A stretch of 64,000 bases of DNA from Alphaproteobacteria bacterium (GTDB lineage Bacteria; Pseudomonadota; Alphaproteobacteria; SMXS01): NCBI GenBank assembly GCA_016124315.1, contig WGNW01000001.1, positions 62,001 through 126,000 on the forward strand, in the 5' to 3' direction. Below the pieces are notes generated by a model that saw only the letters and a program-made list of their open reading frames with translations, was not told the DNA's origin and did not search any database. Shown here in pieces: positions 36,796 to 45,252 of this stretch. The position numbers were made by a program, and so were the translations under genes. The stretch's first letter is position 1. Every line of letters begins with the position of its first letter.

Positions 36796-37944
36796 TTAGC
36801 CGTCGGCGGTCAGCACCATGGTGGCGTGGTCGTTGCCGCCCAGGCCGCCGATCACGCCCACCTCGGCCTTGTCGAGCTGGCCGGCGCCGCGCTCGCGGCG
36901 GATCTGGCGCACCGCCTCGACCACGTGGTTCATGCCCGGCACGTAGCCGTGGGACAGGTGTCCGCCATGGGTGTTCACCGGAAGGCTGCCGCCCGCGGCG
37001 ATGTGGCCGTCGGCGGCGAAGGCGGCGCCTTCGCCCGTGCCGCAGAAGCCCATCTGCTCGAGCTGCAGGATCACCGAGATGGTGAAGCAGTCGTAGACCT
37101 CGGCGAAGTCGGCGTCGTTCGCGGTGATGCCGGCCATGCGGTAGGCGCGCTCCGACGACTGGGAGGCGGCGAACTGCAGGAAGTCCCGGTTCTGCGTGAA
37201 CATCTCCGCCAGGGTCACCGGCAGCGACGCGGCGGCGACGCCGGCCATCACCGCCGGCCGGTGCGGCAGGTCGCGGGCGCGCTCCAGGGTGGTCATCACG
37301 TAGGCGGCGGCGCCGTCGGTGATCAGGCAGCAGTCCAGGTTGCGCAGCGGGTCGGCGATCATCGGCGAGGCCAGGTAGCCGTCGAAGTCCAGCGGGTCGG
37401 CCTTCTGGGCGCCCGGCGTGCGCGAGGCGAAGTCCCGGTGGGATATGGGGATGGCGGCGAGCTGCTGCTCGCTCAGGCCGTAGAGATGGGCGTAGCGCTG
37501 CGCCATGGCGCCGAAATAGACGGGCTGGCCGAAATAGCCGAACGGCATCTCCAGGTCGGCCTTCAGCGGCTCGCGGCTGTGAAAGGAATAGGGCCCGCCC
37601 GGCCGCGACGTCTGGATGCCGTAGCTGACCAGCACCGCCGAGGCGAGGCCGCTGCGCAGCGCGTAGGCCGCTTCCATCGCCGCGCCCACCGTGCCGGCGC
37701 CGGCGCAATAGGCGTTCATGCCGGTGTAGCGCCGGTTCTTGATGCCCAGGCCCACCGCCAGCTCATCGGCGGGCGGCTGGCCGGCCACGGACACGAAGCC
37801 GTCGATGTCGTCGGGCGTCAGCCCGGCATCCTCGATGGCCTTGCGGCCGGCCTCGACGATCAGCGCCGGCAGGTGGCGCTCGTGCTTGCGCCGGTACTCG
37901 GTCTCGCCGACGCCGACGATGGCAACTTTCTCCAGAGTGGTCAT
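36796..37944 (-). CDS. SCP2-type thiolase / acetyl-CoA acetyltransferase family protein
   Basis: Protein of 382 residues from ATG 37944. The thiolase fold is recognised by VAIVGVGETEY, MNAYCAGAGTVGAAMEAAYALRSG (candidate nucleophile Cys), EVYDCFTISVILQLEQMGFC, NTHGGHLSHGYVPGMNHVVEAV and GGNDHATMVL. This is the SCP2/Ltp subgroup, where a separate DUF35 protein often binds the enzyme; one is encoded divergently at 38068. Members cleave beta-keto-acyl-CoA or, as Ltp2 in steroid side-chain breakdown, perform retro-aldol cleavage. The HDCF motif of classical members reads YDCF here. Confidence 0.85.
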   Translation of the reverse strand: MTTLEKVAIVGVGETEYRRKHERHLPALIVEAGRKAIEDAGLTPDDIDGFVSVAGQPPADELAVGLGIKNRRYTGMNAYCAGAGTVGAAMEAAYALRSGLASAVLVSYGIQTSRPGGPYSFHSREPLKADLEMPFGYFGQPVYFGAMAQRYAHLYGLSEQQLAAIPISHRDFASRTPGAQKADPLDFDGYLASPMIADPLRNLDCCLITDGAAAYVMTTLERARDLPHRPAVMAGVAAASLPVTLAEMFTQNRDFLQFAASQSSERAYRMAGITANDADFAEVYDCFTISVILQLEQMGFCGTGEGAAFAADGHIAAGGSLPVNTHGGHLSHGYVPGMNHVVEAVRQIRRERGAGQLDKAEVGVIGGLGGNDHATMVLTADG

Positions 37945-38067
37945 GGCTCTCCCCGATCCTTGACGAGCGACGATCCTAGCACAGAAAAAAGCACGTGTTG
38001 ACATATAGGCGCATAATTATCAGATTAGCTGGGAACCTACCGATGCCTCTGCTCCCGGGGAGACGAC

Positions 38068-38484
38068 ATGGGCATTCCGGACTATCCGCCGCGCTACGAC
38101 GACGACATCGTCCGTCCCTTCTGGGACGCCGCCATGTGCGGCGAACTCAGGCTGCCGGCCTGCTCGGTCTGCGGCGCGTGGCAGTGGTATCCGCACGGCG
38201 CCATCGCCTGCCATCCCGAGGCGCACCTGGACTGGCGCACGGTGGCGAGCACGGGGACCGTCTTCACCCACACCACCGTCCGCCGTTCCCTGCTGCCCGA
38301 CGGGAAGCAGGAGGCGGTGCCGTTCCTCACCGCGCTCGTCGAGATCGACGGCGTCGAGGGACCGCGGCTGGTGACCGCCCTGGTCAACATGGGAGACCGC
38401 AAGCCGGCCATCGGCATGCGGGTGCGGCTCGCGCCGGTGCAGCGCTCCGGCTTCGTGCTGCCCGCGTTCGAGCCCGACGACTGA
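38068..38484 (+). CDS. DUF35 / OB-fold protein with degenerate zinc ribbon
   Basis: Protein of 138 residues; start ATG 38068 after GGGGAG. N-terminal helix DDDIVRPFWDAAMCGELRLPAC, a rubredoxin-like knuckle CSVCGAWQWYPHGAIACHPEAH, then an OB fold (TVASTGTVFTHTTVRRSL, VRLAPVQRSGFVLPAFEPDD). DUF35 proteins carry acyl-CoA-binding OB domains and form complexes with thiolases or retro-aldolases. The second zinc pair is C-H rather than C-x-x-C, so metal binding may be altered. Divergent from its likely partner thiolase and 43 bases from the CoA-transferase gene. Confidence 0.85.
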   Translation: MGIPDYPPRYDDDIVRPFWDAAMCGELRLPACSVCGAWQWYPHGAIACHPEAHLDWRTVASTGTVFTHTTVRRSLLPDGKQEAVPFLTALVEIDGVEGPRLVTALVNMGDRKPAIGMRVRLAPVQRSGFVLPAFEPDD

Positions 38485-38527
38485 ATTCAGGCGCGGGTCG
38501 TCCGCGCCGCCGAAACGGGAGACAGAC

Positions 38528-40936
38528 ATGGCTGGTCCACTGGACGGACTGACGGTCATCGACGCGACTCGGGGCATGCCCGGCGCGGTGGCGGGGCTGC
38601 TGCTCGCCGACCACGGCGCCCGGGTGATCCGGGTGGAAACCCCCGGCGACGCGCCCGACCTGCGCGCGCACGCCCGGCGAAGCTGGGAGCGGGGCAAGCT
38701 CAGTATCGCCCTCGACCTGGACGACGCGGCCGACCTTCGGGTGCTGGACGGGATGCTCGCCCGCGCCGACGTGCTGTTCGAGGACTACGGCGCCGCAGCG
38801 GCGCGCTACGGCCTCGACCGCGACACCCTGGAGCGGCGGCTGCCTGCGCTGGTGAGCTGCGCGTTCACCGGCTACGGCGACGCGCCCATGGCCGGGCGTC
38901 CCGCCGTCGACTGCCTGGTCGCGGCCCGGCTCGGCCTGATGGCCGAGGGCGCCGAGATGGGCTACGGCTTCCGCGAGGGGCCGCTGTTCCCGGGCCATCC
39001 GCACATCGCCTACGGCACCGGCTTCATCGCCGCCATGGGCGTGCTGGCCGCGCTCCGGGCGCGCCGGATCACCGGCCGGGGCCAGCAGGTCGCCGCCTCC
39101 ATGCTCGACGGCGTGCTGGCGCAGAGCCCGATGAACTGGTGGTGGCACGAGAAGGGCTTCTCCTACATCGATCGCAAGGCCGCCAGCTCGGGCGACAAGT
39201 TCGGCTACCGCCGGCTGATCACCCGCACGTATCAGTGCGCCGACGGCACCTACCTGCAGATCCACACCGGCGGTCCCGGCGGCTTCAAGCGCACCATGGA
39301 CATCCTCGGCCTGGGCGAGAAGATCCGCGAGATCAAGGGTCAGCCCGAGATGGCGGTGCCGCTCGACGAGGAGGAGTACCAGATCGCCCGGTTCCAGGTG
39401 GAGGACGTGTTCCGCACCCGCGACCGCGACGACTGGATACGGATGTTCCACGAGGCCGACCTCGCCGCCCTGCCGGTGCTGGAGCCGGCCCAGGTGCTCA
39501 AGGACGAGCAGCTTGCCGCCCGCGACCACCGGGTCACCCTGCCGGACCCGGAGCTGGGCCAGGTGTCCATGGCCGCCCCGGCGGTGATCTATGCCGGCTC
39601 GCCCGCCGCGACGCCCGCGCCGGCGCCGTCCCGGGACCAGCACGGCGCGATGCTGCGGCGCTGGGCGGCCGAGGATGCGCCCGCCGCCGCCGCGCCCGCC
39701 GGCCGGCCGCTGGGTGCCGCGCTCGAGGGCATTCGGGTGCTGGACTTCAGCTCGTTCTTCGCCACCGCCTACGGCTCCAAGTTCCTGTCGGACCTGGGCG
39801 CCGACGTGATCAAGGTGGAGACGCCGGCGGCCGACCAGATGCGGCCGCTGCCCAACCCGTTCGAGGCCTGCCAGCGGGGCAAGCGCACCATCGCCGTCGA
39901 CCTGAAGTCGCCGGAAGGCCGGCAGATCGTCCGCGACCTGGTCGCCACCGCCGACGTGGTGATGCACAATTTGCGCCCCGGCAAGGCCGAGAAGATCGGC
40001 CTGGGCTACGACGACCTGAAGGCGATCAAGCCCGACCTGGTCTACTGCTACCTGCCGGGCTACGGCTCGCGCGGTCCCAAGGCCAAGCTGAAGAGCTTCG
40101 CGCCGCTGCTCTCCGGCTTCACCGGCGTGCTGTTCGAGAACGGCGGCGAGGGCAACGGGCCGGCCAAGGGCGCGCTGGGCAACGAGGACTACTACAACGG
40201 CCTGCTCGGCGCGAACGCCGCGCTGATGGGCCTGGAGCACCGCGGACGCACCGGCGAGGGTCAGTACGTGGAATGCCCGCAGCTCCATTCCAGCCTGTTC
40301 GTCACCAGCGAGCACTGCCTCGACGCCGACGGCAACACGCACTACGCCTTCCGCCTCGACAAGGACCAGACCGGCTTCGGGCCGCTCTACCGCATCTACA
40401 GGGCGAGCGACGGCTGGCTGTGCCTCGCCGTGGTGGGCGACGCGGCGTTCAGCCGCCTGGCGGGTGCCATGGGGCTGGCCGACCTGGCCGCCGATCCGCG
40501 CTTCGCGACCGAGAAAGCGCGGCAGGAGAATGCTCCCGCGCTGGCCGAGGCGCTGGAGGGCTGGTTCGCCGCGCGCGGCTCCCTCGACGCCTTCCGGGCG
40601 CTCGACGGCGCCGGCGTGCCCTGCGAGATCGTCCGCGAGGCGACCTGGCTCGACGACTTCTTCTGGGAAGACTGGGCCGTCCAGTCCGACCGGGTGTTCG
40701 TCCACGGCAACTCGCCCTGGGGCCGCTGCCGCGAGATCGGCATCGTCACCCGGCTGTCGGACACGCCGGCGCGAAGGCGCGGTCCCGCGCCGCTGCTCGG
40801 CGGGCAGAGCCGCGAGATCCTGACCGAGCTCGGCTACGACGCCGCGCGGATCGACGGGCTGGTCGCCGGCGGCCAGGTGATCGCCGCCGGGGAGAAGGCG
40901 CCCGAGCGGCGCGCGGCGCAGGAAGCGGCCGAATAG
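38528..40936 (+). CDS. Tandem-fused family III (CaiB/BaiF) CoA-transferase
   Basis: Protein of 802 residues with two family III CoA-transferase units. The first (about 1-375) begins GLTVIDATRGMPGAVAGLLLADHGARVIRVETP. The second (about 398-802) begins GIRVLDFSSFFATAYGSKFLSDLGADVIKVETP. The catalytic Asp that forms the glutamyl-like anhydride intermediate in this family is present in the second unit (Asp554, in NEDYYNGLLGA). The aligned position of the first unit reads Ala161 (HIAYGTGFIAA). So the first half is probably structural. The enzyme would activate a carboxylic acid by CoA transfer, feeding the thiolase step. Confidence 0.88.
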   Translation: MAGPLDGLTVIDATRGMPGAVAGLLLADHGARVIRVETPGDAPDLRAHARRSWERGKLSIALDLDDAADLRVLDGMLARADVLFEDYGAAAARYGLDRDTLERRLPALVSCAFTGYGDAPMAGRPAVDCLVAARLGLMAEGAEMGYGFREGPLFPGHPHIAYGTGFIAAMGVLAALRARRITGRGQQVAASMLDGVLAQSPMNWWWHEKGFSYIDRKAASSGDKFGYRRLITRTYQCADGTYLQIHTGGPGGFKRTMDILGLGEKIREIKGQPEMAVPLDEEEYQIARFQVEDVFRTRDRDDWIRMFHEADLAALPVLEPAQVLKDEQLAARDHRVTLPDPELGQVSMAAPAVIYAGSPAATPAPAPSRDQHGAMLRRWAAEDAPAAAAPAGRPLGAALEGIRVLDFSSFFATAYGSKFLSDLGADVIKVETPAADQMRPLPNPFEACQRGKRTIAVDLKSPEGRQIVRDLVATADVVMHNLRPGKAEKIGLGYDDLKAIKPDLVYCYLPGYGSRGPKAKLKSFAPLLSGFTGVLFENGGEGNGPAKGALGNEDYYNGLLGANAALMGLEHRGRTGEGQYVECPQLHSSLFVTSEHCLDADGNTHYAFRLDKDQTGFGPLYRIYRASDGWLCLAVVGDAAFSRLAGAMGLADLAADPRFATEKARQENAPALAEALEGWFAARGSLDAFRALDGAGVPCEIVREATWLDDFFWEDWAVQSDRVFVHGNSPWGRCREIGIVTRLSDTPARRRGPAPLLGGQSREILTELGYDAARIDGLVAGGQVIAAGEKAPERRAAQEAAE

Positions 40937-40961
40937 GCGGTCCGGAACGGAGGAAACGGGA

Positions 40962-41957
40962 ATGACGCTCAAGCTGACGCTGCGCTACGACATGCGCGGC
41001 CCGGATTTCGGCGCGCCGCATGCGGCGCTCTACGAGGCCTGCCTCGATCAGTGCGAATGGGCCGACCGGGTGGGCTTCGACATGGTCTATCTGGGCGAGC
41101 ACCACGGCGCCGAGGACGGTTACTGTCCCTATCCGGTGCTGCTGGCGGGAGCGGTGGCGGGCCGCACCAGGCAGATCATGATCCACGTTTCCGCCCTGGT
41201 GGTGACGCTGCACAACCCGCTGCGCCTCGCCGAGGATCTGGCGCTGGTCGATCTGCTGGCCAAGGGACGGCTGATGGTCACCATGGGCATCGGCTACCGG
41301 CCCCACGAGTTCGAGATGTTCGGCGTCGATCCCGGGCAGCGCGTCGCCATCATGGAAGAGACCATCGACGTGCTGCGCAAGGCCTGGACCGGCGAGCCGT
41401 TCGACTATCGCGGCCGCACCGTGCGGGTGACGCCGAAGCCGTTTCAGGAGGGCGGCCCGCAGCTGATCATGGGCGGCTCGACCCACGCCTCCGCGAAGCG
41501 GGCGGCCCGCTCCGGCCTCGACTACTATCCCGGTCATCCCGACTTCTTCGAGACCTACAGGGCCGAGCGCAAGGCGCTGGGCCTGTCCGAACCGGCGCCG
41601 ATGGGGAAGTGGGGCCCGAACGCGCTCTACGTCACCCGCGACCCCGAGAAGGCCTGGGCGGAGGTCGGGCCGCACATCCTCTACACCACCAACTCCTACG
41701 CCCAGTGGGCGACCGAGCGCGGCTCGGGGGCCACCACCTACAAGCCGGTGGCGCGGGTCGAGGATCTGAAGGCCTTCCCCAACTTCCAGGTGGTGACCCC
41801 CGAGGAGTGCATCGCCTACGCCAGGACGCTGGGGCCGAACGGGAGGCTCAGCGTGCAGCCGCTGATCGGCGGCCTGCCGCCGGAGACCGCCTGGCACAGC
41901 CTGGAACTGATCGAGACCGAGGTGATCCCCGGCCTGAAGCGGGAAGGGCTGCTCTGA
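40962..41957 (+). CDS. LLM-class flavin-dependent oxidoreductase (luciferase-like monooxygenase)
   Basis: Protein of 331 residues starting 25 bases after the CoA-transferase, with GGAGG at the right distance. Bacterial-luciferase fold: CEWADRVGFDMVYLGEHHGAEDGY, PLRLAEDLALVDLLAKGRLMVTMGIGYRPHEFEMFGV, MEETIDVLRKAWTGEPFDYRG and IMGGSTHASAKRAARSGLDYYP. It uses reduced FMN or F420; without a dedicated reductase alongside, the flavin reductase would be shared. Likely part of the same catabolic operon. Confidence 0.87.
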   Translation: MTLKLTLRYDMRGPDFGAPHAALYEACLDQCEWADRVGFDMVYLGEHHGAEDGYCPYPVLLAGAVAGRTRQIMIHVSALVVTLHNPLRLAEDLALVDLLAKGRLMVTMGIGYRPHEFEMFGVDPGQRVAIMEETIDVLRKAWTGEPFDYRGRTVRVTPKPFQEGGPQLIMGGSTHASAKRAARSGLDYYPGHPDFFETYRAERKALGLSEPAPMGKWGPNALYVTRDPEKAWAEVGPHILYTTNSYAQWATERGSGATTYKPVARVEDLKAFPNFQVVTPEECIAYARTLGPNGRLSVQPLIGGLPPETAWHSLELIETEVIPGLKREGLL

Positions 41958-41973
41958 AACAAGTTGATCGTCG

Positions 41974-42028
41974 GCCGGAAAGCTGCGTCAGCTAGACTTC
42001 CGGCGGGGGAAGCGATCGTCGCTTCCCC
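41974..42028. other. Two adjacent strong hairpins in the gap before the methyltransferase gene
   Basis: The first is a nested hairpin: GCCGGAA (41974-41980) pairs with TTCCGGC (41998-42004), and inside it AGCTG (41981-41985) pairs with CAGCT (41989-41993). The second is a perfect ten-base stem, GGGGAAGCGA (42006-42015), loop TCG, TCGCTTCCCC (42019-42028). No T tract follows. They could form a terminator, a structured 5' leader of the methyltransferase (ATG 42044) or a small palindromic repeat. Confidence 0.5.
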
Positions 42029-42043
42029 GGTCCTGACGAGGCC

Positions 42044-42820
42044 ATGGCGATGAATTCGGAACCGGCGAGCCGCGGCACGATGAGCGCCGTGAGCGAGCGC
42101 AAGTCCTACAGCGACTGGAAGCGATGGTCGGAGGAGGCGTTCGCCCGTCCGGGGTCCGACGAAGGGCGGTATTTCACCCTGGAGCTGAGCGCCAGCGGCG
42201 TCGGTCCACTGCAAGGCCGGCGGGTTCTGGAGATCGGCTTCGGAAACGGGGCCTTCGCCGGCTGGGCGCTCGAAGCCGGCGCGGACTACCGGGGCGTCGA
42301 GGCGGACCCGGAACTGCTCGCCCGGGCGCGCGGGTCCGGGCTCCGCGTCATGGCGGCGGGCCAGCCGCTGACCGAGTTCGCCGAGGAGGCGACGGTCGAC
42401 CTCATCGTCGGCTTCGACGTGTTCGAGCATGTCGACCGCGCGGTTCTGCCCTGCCTGTTCCGCGAGATGCGCACGCTGCTGAAGCCGGGCGGGCTGCTGA
42501 TCGGGCGGGTGCCTTCCGGCGACAGCCCGTTCGGGCGCGTCTTCCAGAACGGCGACCTGACCCATCTGACCGCGCTGGGCAGCGAGGCCGTCCGCCAGCT
42601 TGCCGCCATGGCCGGCCTGGAGGTGGTGGCGGTGCGCGGCCCCGTCTCGCCGGCGGCGGGCGGCGTGCGCGCCCGCTTCCGCCGGGCGGTGAAGCAGGGC
42701 GTGCGGCGGCTGGTCTATCCCGTGGTGGCCCGGCTGCTGATGGACTGGCCCGGCGCCGTTCTGACGCCCAACATGGTGTTCGTGCTGCGGCGGAGCCGGA
42801 CCGTGGCGCCCCCTTCCTGA
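42044..42820 (+). CDS. SAM-dependent methyltransferase (class I)
   Basis: Protein of 258 residues; a second ATG six bases later is equally possible. Motif I is VLEIGFGNGAFAGWALEAG, with the acidic loop YRGVEADPELLARARG, then VDLIVGFDVFEHVDRAVLPCLFREMRTLLKPGGLLIGRVPSG, the methyltransferase-11/23 core. The C-terminal region is basic and ends with a hydrophobic segment. The acceptor is unknown; family members act on lipids, sugars or small metabolites. It is preceded by twin hairpins. Confidence 0.83.
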   Translation: MAMNSEPASRGTMSAVSERKSYSDWKRWSEEAFARPGSDEGRYFTLELSASGVGPLQGRRVLEIGFGNGAFAGWALEAGADYRGVEADPELLARARGSGLRVMAAGQPLTEFAEEATVDLIVGFDVFEHVDRAVLPCLFREMRTLLKPGGLLIGRVPSGDSPFGRVFQNGDLTHLTALGSEAVRQLAAMAGLEVVAVRGPVSPAAGGVRARFRRAVKQGVRRLVYPVVARLLMDWPGAVLTPNMVFVLRRSRTVAPPS

Positions 42821-42834
42821 CGCCAGACGACGCT

Positions 42835-43656
42835 CTAGCGCTTCGGCGGGTAGGCGTTCTGGCACATCATGGCGACCACCTGGTCCGGCTCCCGGAAGTC
42901 GGGCTGGGCGGAGGTGCCGAAGGCCGCCATCACCGCGTCGCAGCGCGCCTGCACCAGCGGGCGGTAGTCGGCGTGGGTGAAGATGTAGAGTTCGTCCTTC
43001 TCCATCGCCTCGACCACGCGGCGGCCGACGGCGCCGGCGTCCATGCCCGCCGACAGCGCGCTGTCCTCGCGGGCGTTCAGGTTGGTGGCGACGGTGCCGG
43101 GCAGCAGGATCGAGACGCCGATGTTCTCCGGCTTCAGCTCCCAGGCCATCACCTCGCCGAAGCCCACCGCGCCGTACTTGGCCACCACGTAGTCGCCGAT
43201 CGGCGAGGCCGCCACGGCGCCCGCCATGGACGAGGTGATGACCACGTGGCCGCCCTCGCCATGGGCGCGCAGCAGCGGCAGCATGTAGTGGACGGTATTG
43301 TAGACGCCGGTCAGGTTGATGCCGATGATCCGGTCCCACTTCTCCGGCTCGGTCTCGGCCACCTTGGCGCCCGACGGCGGGATGCCGGCATTGGCGCAGA
43401 CCACGTGCAGCTTGCCGAACGCCTCCACCTTGCGTGCGGCTTCGGCGAGCGCCGGCCGGTCGGTGACGTCGAGGGTCATGGTGAGCACGTCCGTGCCCCT
43501 GCCGCGGAAGCGCGCCGCGGCCTTGTCCAGCGCCGCCGCGTTGACGTCGGCCAGCACCAGCCGCATGCCCCGCTCGGCGAAGGCGTCGGCCATGGCCAGT
43601 CCGATGCCGCTCGCGCCGCCGGTGATGAAGGCTGTCTTGCCCGATAGGTTCTGCAT
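42835..43656 (-). CDS. Short-chain dehydrogenase/reductase
   Basis: Protein of 273 residues. TGGASGIGLAMADAFAERG is the cofactor loop, CANAG the NNAG equivalent, and YVVAKYG the catalytic Tyr-x3-Lys, preceded by TSSMAG. The acidic residue after strand 2 (LADVN) suggests NAD preference. The C-terminus ends with a tail of about 45 residues (HADYRPLVQARCDAVMAAFG...), seen in SDRs of aromatic and terpenoid catabolism. Divergent from the SDR at 43782 and convergent with the methyltransferase. Confidence 0.87.
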   Translation of the reverse strand: MQNLSGKTAFITGGASGIGLAMADAFAERGMRLVLADVNAAALDKAAARFRGRGTDVLTMTLDVTDRPALAEAARKVEAFGKLHVVCANAGIPPSGAKVAETEPEKWDRIIGINLTGVYNTVHYMLPLLRAHGEGGHVVITSSMAGAVAASPIGDYVVAKYGAVGFGEVMAWELKPENIGVSILLPGTVATNLNAREDSALSAGMDAGAVGRRVVEAMEKDELYIFTHADYRPLVQARCDAVMAAFGTSAQPDFREPDQVVAMMCQNAYPPKR

Positions 43657-43781
43657 CCCTCTCCTCCCCTGGAATCGCGCCCCGAGTTGGCGGCGTTAAG
43701 TCCCGGGTGTCAAGCCGCGAGGGCTGACAGGACGGCGGGAGAATCTGCTAACCTGCCGCAACGGTCACAGGGGAGGCTTTC

Positions 43782-44558
43782 ATGGAACTGCAGGGCAAGA
43801 GGATCATCGTCACCGGCGCGGCGCGCGGCATGGGCGCGGCCACGGTGCGCGCCTATGTGCGGGCGGGTGCCGCCGTCGTCGGCATGGACGTGTCCGACGA
43901 GGCCGGCGCGGCGGTGGCCAGGGATGCAAGCGCGGCGGGGCCCGGCACGGCGGACTACCTGCACGTGGACGTGGCCGACCGGGACAGCGTGGAGACCGCC
44001 TTCGCCGAGGCGGTCCGGCGCCTGGGCGGCCTCGACGTGCTGGCGCATCCCGCAGCCATCCAGCGCTCGGTCAGCGCCAGCGACGTGACCGTGGAGGAAT
44101 GGGACCTGATGTTCGCCGTCAACGTGCGCGGCACCATGCTCACCAACCAGGTGGCGCGCCGCTACATCAAGGACGCGGGCGGCGGCTCGATCATCAATTT
44201 CGGCTCGATCTCCGGCCAGCGGCCTGAGCCGGCCGGCGCCGCCTACTCGGCCGCCAAGGGTGCCGTGCACGCCTGGACGCGCACCGCGGCCGGCACCTGG
44301 GGCGACGACAACATCCGCGTCAACACCATCCTGCCGGCCATGGCCACGCCCATGTACAACGAGGCCATGGCGCGGGCGAGCGAGGAGCAGAAGGTCGCCG
44401 GCTACTGGATGAACCACCATTCCATCGCCCTCGGCCACAAATACGGCGACCCGGACCGCGACCTGGGGCCGGTGATGGTGTTCCTCGCCTCCGACGCCTC
44501 CCATTTCATCACCGGCCAGCTCATTCCCGTCGACGGCGGCCAGCACAGCGTGCGGTGA
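43782..44558 (+). CDS. Short-chain dehydrogenase/reductase (FabG-like)
   Basis: Protein of 258 residues; ATG after AGGGGAGG. Cofactor loop TGAARGMGAATVRAYVRAG, the segment AHPAAIQ in place of NNAG, FGSISGQ and YSAAKGAVHAW with the Tyr and Lys, then the C-terminal FITGQLIPVDGGQHSVR of classical SDRs. The acidic MDVSDE after strand 2 indicates NAD. A candidate promoter, CTGACA (43724) and GCTAACCT (43747), lies upstream. Its stop overlaps the next gene by four bases. Confidence 0.87.
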   Translation: MELQGKRIIVTGAARGMGAATVRAYVRAGAAVVGMDVSDEAGAAVARDASAAGPGTADYLHVDVADRDSVETAFAEAVRRLGGLDVLAHPAAIQRSVSASDVTVEEWDLMFAVNVRGTMLTNQVARRYIKDAGGGSIINFGSISGQRPEPAGAAYSAAKGAVHAWTRTAAGTWGDDNIRVNTILPAMATPMYNEAMARASEEQKVAGYWMNHHSIALGHKYGDPDRDLGPVMVFLASDASHFITGQLIPVDGGQHSVR

Positions 44559-45157
44559 AGGCGGTGGCGTCCGGCCGCGTGACGGAGTTGCCGGCCACAT
44601 CGCACGCAGAACACCTTCGATCGCTCATGCTGGGGGACCCGCTCAGGTGGCACCTGTTGGGCGTGGTCCGCTCGCTCGGCCTTCCCGACGGGTGGATCGG
44701 GGCGGGCTTCGTCAGGAACGCCGTCTGGGACGCGCTCCATGGCCGTTCTCCAGCGGCGCTCGCGGGCGATATCGACGTGGTCTGGTTCGATCCCTCCCGG
44801 TGCGACGAAGCCGAGGACGACATGCTCCAGGCGGCGCTGGCGAGCATCGAACCCGGCTTCGACTGGTCTGTCCGGAATCAGTCCCGGATGCACCGGCGCA
44901 ACGGCGACGCGCCGTATGCTTCCACGGCGGACGCCATGCGGTTCTGGCCGGAAACGGCGACAGCGGTCGCCGTGCGTCGTACCGGGGAGGACGACTGCGA
45001 GATCGCGGCGCCCTACGGGCTCGACGACCTGTTCGCACTGAGATTGGTGCCGACGCCGGCGTTCCGTGGGGCGAAGCGGGGCATCTTCCGGGAGCGGATG
45101 GCTCAAAAGCGCTGGCTGTCGCGCTGGCGTCGACTCACGGTCGAGCCCGGTCCCTAG
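44555..45157 (+). CDS. Nucleotidyltransferase-fold protein (COG3575-like)
   Basis: Protein of 200 residues from GTG 44555, overlapping the SDR stop (GTGA), so translationally coupled. GWIGAGFVRNAVWDALHG followed by GDIDVVWFDP matches the nucleotidyltransferase helix-turn-strand with its D-x-D. WSVRNQSRMHRRNGDAPY and STADAMRFWPETATAVAVR are hallmarks of the family formerly called DUF925. The function of the family is unproven; a small-molecule nucleotidyltransferase or a toxin-like role are both conceivable. Confidence 0.8.
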   Translation: MKAVASGRVTELPATSHAEHLRSLMLGDPLRWHLLGVVRSLGLPDGWIGAGFVRNAVWDALHGRSPAALAGDIDVVWFDPSRCDEAEDDMLQAALASIEPGFDWSVRNQSRMHRRNGDAPYASTADAMRFWPETATAVAVRRTGEDDCEIAAPYGLDDLFALRLVPTPAFRGAKRGIFRERMAQKRWLSRWRRLTVEPGP

Positions 45158-45252
45158 GCAGCCTGGCAGTAGCGGCCGGTGCCGCCGCCCGTTAATCTGG
45201 TCGGGCGGCCCGGTCCCGGGCCGTTGCCTTCCGATCGGGAGCTTGAGGCGGG

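Noticed and set aside
37998-38026. TTGACA followed by AT-rich sequence before the DUF35 gene, as a strong promoter
   Set aside because: The -35 is perfect, but at 17 or 18 bases the -10 reads only CAGATT or AGATTA. The stretch may still be regulatory, but I cannot support a promoter call.
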